From an uncultured Clostridium sp. (GTDB taxonomy: Bacteria > Bacillota > Clostridia > TANB77 > CAG-508), in NCBI GenBank assembly GCA_900555085.1, contig USJU01000016.1, positions 1-18,935 on the forward strand: 18,935 nt of DNA, written 5' to 3'. The first letter of the stretch is position 1, and each line of letters begins with the position of its first letter. The notes under the pieces were generated by a model, which worked only from the letters and a program-made list of their open reading frames with translations, was not told the DNA's origin and made no database searches. A program made the translations under genes and the position numbers. This document shows positions 16,336 to 18,935 of this stretch, in pieces.

Positions 16336-16363
16336 ATTATAAAATAAAAAATCGTGTCGACAA
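16336..16363 (-). promoter_or_regulatory. Promoter of the aspS-metG unit
   Basis: On the minus strand TTGTCG (16363-16358), a 16-base spacer and a perfect TATAAT (16341-16336) lie about 80 bases upstream of the aspS start. A second possible -10, TAAAAT, lies nearer the gene without a good -35. Confidence 0.55.
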
Positions 16364-16406
16364 GTCTACAACATCTCTAATAAATAACAGAATTTTTTTA
16401 TAAAAT

Positions 16407-16436
16407 GAAAAAGCGTGCTATTTAGCACGCTTTTTC
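16407..16436. terminator. Strong terminator overlapping the end of the upstream gene
   Basis: GAAAAAGCGTGCT / AGCACGCTTTTTC is a perfect 13-bp stem with a 4-base loop, followed by T-rich sequence in both directions. The stop codon of the 16907-16422 gene lies in the loop, and the 5' arm encodes its last residues, NEKAC. Confidence 0.9.
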
Positions 16437-16907
16437 GTTTTTTGACAATTTGAAACACCACCCTATAAAGGGAACTTCTACCATACATTCTGGATCTTCT
16501 ATTGTGTTTCCAACAGAATCTTTTCTTGTTGGTAATTCATCAGGATATTTATGTGACCAATATCCATCTGCATCTTCTCTTAGGAAATGATAATATCCCG
16601 TTTGTTCTTCTCTTTGAAGATAAATTTTCATTTCATCTTCACTAATAGAGTCTTCTACATCAATTTCTTCTGCATTGTATCCTAAAACATCTAATTCTTC
16701 TTTTAGTGTTTTTACTAAATCTTCATTAGATGTTTTTTCTGTGCACCGTTTTCCTATAAATTCTCCAACTACAAAAAATTCATTTTTTAATAAATTTATT
16801 GCATATGGATAGCAACCTGCACCTTTTGCATTTTTCCATTTGCTTGGTTCATATTTTGGTGTTTTCAAAGTTCTTTTAGTTAATTTCCGAGCTGTTTTTA
16901 TTGTCAT
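16422..16907 (-). CDS. Uncharacterised protein with Cys-His pattern, possibly papain-like
   Basis: A 161-residue soluble protein of no named family that I can state with certainty. A basic N-terminus (1-28) is followed by KGAGCYPYAINLL (28-40), where C32 starts a helix in the way of papain-like catalytic cysteines. Later comes GYYHFLREDADGYWSHK (104-120) with H107, D112 and D114, and DSVGNTIEDPE (130-140). I recall proteins from varied bacteria sharing CYxYA, D-HFYR-D-DG-WSHK and D--G--I-DP; a cysteine hydrolase fold (papain/CHAP-like) would fit but is inference. It has no signal peptide, so it is cytoplasmic unless exported otherwise. It is monocistronic, with its own near-consensus promoter, an AGGAGG ribosome binding site and a terminator fused to its 3' end. 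Confidence 0.75.
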   Translation of the reverse strand: MTIKTARKLTKRTLKTPKYEPSKWKNAKGAGCYPYAINLLKNEFFVVGEFIGKRCTEKTSNEDLVKTLKEELDVLGYNAEEIDVEDSISEDEMKIYLQREEQTGYYHFLREDADGYWSHKYPDELPTRKDSVGNTIEDPECMVEVPFIGWCFKLSKNEKAC

Positions 16908-16940
16908 TTATAAATCCTCCTTGAAGCCTTAATTACCTTT

Positions 16941-16969
16941 ATTATACAATATTTTACATTATTTTGCAA
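16941..16969 (-). promoter_or_regulatory. Promoter of the Cys-His protein gene
   Basis: TTGCAA (16969-16964), a 17-base spacer and a perfect TATAAT (16946-16941) on the minus strand lie upstream of AAGGAGG (16921-16915) and ATG 16907. The stretch 16970-17011 after the proS stop shows no clear hairpin. Confidence 0.75.
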
Positions 16970-17011
16970 AATTCTACATTTTTATTGGTTCTGGATGATT
17001 TTTTATAATTT

Positions 17012-18292
17012 TTATTTCATTTTATTTATTAATTCTTCTATCGATAATGTTTCTTTTTCTCCTGTTTTTACATTTTCTAGTTCTACATTATCTCCTTCTG
17101 TTTTATCTCCTAAAACCACCATATATGGAGTTCCTAGTACTTTACAGTCTTTTATTTTTGCTCCTATAGTAAGACCTTCTCTGTCATCTAAAATTGCTCC
17201 AATTCCAATTTCATTTAATTTTGTATATAATTTTCCAGCCATTTCTTTCTTTTCTTCGTTTTCTAGTTTTGGAATTATTTGTACTTTAAATGGTGCTATA
17301 TTTTCAGGTAACACAAATCCACATGGTCCCCATTTTGCATCGTTTATTAAACAGTATTCATATAGTGCTGCAACAGTTCTACTAACACCTATTCCGTAAC
17401 ATCCCATATAATATAAGCTTTCTTTTCCTTCTCTATTTGTGAATTTTCCATTCATCATTTCAGAGTATCTTGTTCCTAATTGGAATATATGTCCTAGCTC
17501 CATTGTTCTTATTTCTTTTAAACTTGAAATATCTTCAATTCCATATTCATTTTTTAAATATTCTTTATAATCTTCTCTTTCTAATATTTCTGTGTTTAAA
17601 CCTATTCCTGTTTTTTCATCGTATAAAATTTTATCTTCACCTTGAGAGGAGATAAGCATAAATTCTTCTGATTTTTTTCCTCCCATTGCTCCATTATCTG
17701 CAACTATTGGAATTACAGGAAGCCCTATTTTTTTGAATATTTCTAAAAATGCAGTTCTTACATTTTCATAAGATTTTTCCATGTTTTCTACATTTTCATC
17801 AAAACTGTATGCATCTAACATTGGGAAACTTTTTCCTCTTAATAAATATCCTCTTGTACGTATTTCATTTCTATATTTTTCACCAATTTGGTAATATGTT
17901 GTTGGTAAATTTTTATAAGATTTTAATTTTTCTCTTGCAAACTCAAGCATTGCTTCTTCTCCTGTTGGAGCTAAGCAAAATGTTCCTTTATTTGATTCTG
18001 TTATAAGCATTGTTCCATCGTTTACATATGCATCATATCTACCAGAATTTTTCCAAATTGTATCTGGTTGTAAAGTTGGTAAAAGCACTTCTACACAATT
18101 ATATTTATTTAAAGTTTCTTGTATTATTTGTTCAACCTTTCTTCTAACTAAAAGTGGTATTGTATTATAAGCAAAAAGCCCTGCACCATATTGTACAAGT
18201 TGTCCTGTTTGCAATAAAATGCTTTGTCCTGGATACATTTCATCTATATTATTTAATTTTGTTGTTCCCATTCCTGTATTTGATAATTTCAT
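17012..18292 (-). CDS. proS: Prolyl-tRNA synthetase, short form without editing insertion
   Basis: A 426-residue class II enzyme that charges tRNA-Pro. Motif 1 is around 68-77, motif 2 is KYRNEIRTRGYLLRG...FPMLDAYSFD (139-165), and motif 3 is MGCYGIGVSRTVAALYE (296-312). An anticodon-binding domain (about 335-426) includes DDREGLTIGAKIKD. The stretch between GLNTE (231-235) and MELGHIFQLGTRYSE (264-278) is about 30 residues. The common bacterial enzyme has an INS editing domain of about 180 residues there, so this is the compact type and should lack cis-editing of Ala-tRNA-Pro. I start it at ATG 18292-18290, not at an in-frame ATG at 18370 inside scpB: AAGGAG sits at the right distance, family homology begins there, and the longer version would overlap scpB by 74 bases. 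It follows scpB by four bases, so the two are co-translated. Confidence 0.95.
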   Translation of the reverse strand: MKLSNTGMGTTKLNNIDEMYPGQSILLQTGQLVQYGAGLFAYNTIPLLVRRKVEQIIQETLNKYNCVEVLLPTLQPDTIWKNSGRYDAYVNDGTMLITESNKGTFCLAPTGEEAMLEFAREKLKSYKNLPTTYYQIGEKYRNEIRTRGYLLRGKSFPMLDAYSFDENVENMEKSYENVRTAFLEIFKKIGLPVIPIVADNGAMGGKKSEEFMLISSQGEDKILYDEKTGIGLNTEILEREDYKEYLKNEYGIEDISSLKEIRTMELGHIFQLGTRYSEMMNGKFTNREGKESLYYMGCYGIGVSRTVAALYEYCLINDAKWGPCGFVLPENIAPFKVQIIPKLENEEKKEMAGKLYTKLNEIGIGAILDDREGLTIGAKIKDCKVLGTPYMVVLGDKTEGDNVELENVKTGEKETLSIEELINKMK

Positions 18293-18296
18293 ATTA

Positions 18297-18929
18297 TTAT
18301 TCTCCTTCACTTTCAATATTATTTTCCTGCTCCTCTGTTTCTTCACTCGGTGATGGAGCCTCTGTTTCAATTAAATCGTCTATTACAATTTGTTGGTTTT
18401 CATCTAATTTGTATTTTGGAAGCTCTGGCAATTCTTCCAAAGATGTAAAACCAAAAGTTTTTAAAAAATTATCTGTTGTTCGATATGCAGTTGGTCTTCC
18501 TGGTAAATCTAGCTTTCCAGCTGATTCTATCAAACCATATTCCATAAGTTTATATATAGTTCCGTCTGAATTGACACCACGAATACTTTCTATTTCTGCT
18601 CTTGTTATTTTAGGATTGTATGCAATTATAGAAAGTGTTTCTAGTGCTGCATTTGATAGATTTGGTTTACTGCGTTTATCAAAAATTTGATATAAATATT
18701 CATAGTTTTCTTTTTTGGTACACATTTGAAAACCATCATTTACTTTTATTATTTCTATTCCTCTATCTTTTGCCTTATATTCATTTATTAAATTTTCTAT
18801 AATAGGCATAATTTCATCTTTTCCTAATTCTAAAACACTCATAAATTCGGTTATTTTTACATCTCTACCTGCTGCAAACAAAATTGTCCGCTTCTCATCG
18901 CCGCGGTTCATATAATACTGCAGCGCCAT
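18297..18929 (-). CDS. scpB: Segregation and condensation protein B
   Basis: A 210-residue ScpB, the kleisin-associated winged-helix partner in the SMC-ScpA-ScpB condensin that organises and segregates the chromosome. Two winged-helix units are present: about 12-80 (ILFAAGRDVKITEF...DRGIEIIKVNDGFQMCTK) and about 90-170, with the hallmarks LSNAALETLSIIAYNPKITRAEIESIRGVNSDGTIYKL and LPGRPTAYRTTDNFLKTFGFTSLEELPEL. A glutamate-rich tail (about 185-210) follows. Two in-frame starts are possible: ATG 18929 and ATG 18911 (MNRGDEKRT). The window ends six bases upstream of the first, so the ribosome binding site, and scpA if it precedes as usual, cannot be seen. The first 40 or so bases are markedly more GC-rich than the rest. 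It is coupled to proS downstream. Confidence 0.93.
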   Translation of the reverse strand: MALQYYMNRGDEKRTILFAAGRDVKITEFMSVLELGKDEIMPIIENLINEYKAKDRGIEIIKVNDGFQMCTKKENYEYLYQIFDKRSKPNLSNAALETLSIIAYNPKITRAEIESIRGVNSDGTIYKLMEYGLIESAGKLDLPGRPTAYRTTDNFLKTFGFTSLEELPELPKYKLDENQQIVIDDLIETEAPSPSEETEEQENNIESEGE

Positions 18930-18935
18930 TTTCAG

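Noticed and set aside
16254..16421. Possible T-box leader ahead of aspS
   Set aside because: The spacer is too short and lacks the conserved GGTGG-ACCGCG antiterminator bulge; only a simple promoter is seen.
17012..18370. Longer proS reading frame starting at 18370
   Set aside because: The first 26 codons overlap scpB in another frame, are rich in basic residues without family similarity, and the internal ATG at 18292 has an ideal ribosome binding site.
1..18935. CRISPR array, tRNA, rRNA or complete insertion sequence
   Set aside because: No regularly spaced repeats, cloverleaf-like GTTCGAATC segments, rRNA signatures or transposase genes were seen on either strand.

Overview
The window is AT-rich (well under one third G+C by eye) and reads as a spore-forming, low-GC Gram-positive bacterium of the class Clostridia. 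The evidence is SpoIIID, an adjoining YabG remnant, strong AGGAGG ribosome binding sites, TTGACA/TATAAT promoters and the families of the housekeeping genes. The species cannot be named from this sequence. All recognised genes lie on the minus strand except a Nudix hydrolase and a small helical-bundle protein.

Region 1 (1-4234) is accessory in character. A HAD phosphatase fused to a DRE-TIM aldolase runs off the left edge. Next come a decayed 2'-5' RNA ligase (2H phosphoesterase) remnant and a divergent Nudix hydrolase with its own promoter and terminator. Then come the sporulation regulator spoIIID followed by a truncated, frameshifted yabG, and a solitary Bro-N (phage antirepressor-like) gene.

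Region 2 (4201-7777) is a heterodimeric ABC exporter pair of the BmrC/BmrD (YheI/YheH) type. The two genes are translationally coupled, and the second carries a one-base frameshift near its start. Two related palindromes, probably REP-like terminators, bracket the pair.

Region 3 (7774-12121) is a tight three-gene run: a KtrB/TrkH potassium channel subunit broken by a one-base frameshift, a divergent DnaB-like RecA-fold ATPase, and a CNNM/CorC-type membrane protein with CBS domains. The K+ transporter and the CNNM protein share an ion-transport theme; the DnaB-like gene between them does not obviously fit.

Region 4 (12122-18935) holds housekeeping genes. An inverted-repeat-bounded, locally GC-rich palindromic element precedes a ferritin-like helical-bundle gene. 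Then, reading along the minus strand from the right edge, come scpB-proS (chromosome segregation and a short ProRS lacking the editing insertion), an uncharacterised protein with a conserved Cys and His, and aspS-metG. Clear intrinsic terminators separate the convergent or adjacent units.

No rRNA, tRNA, CRISPR array or complete insertion sequence was seen. Four genes are frameshifted (2H ligase, yabG, ABC exporter subunit, ktrB). That density is worth checking against raw reads before treating them all as real decay.
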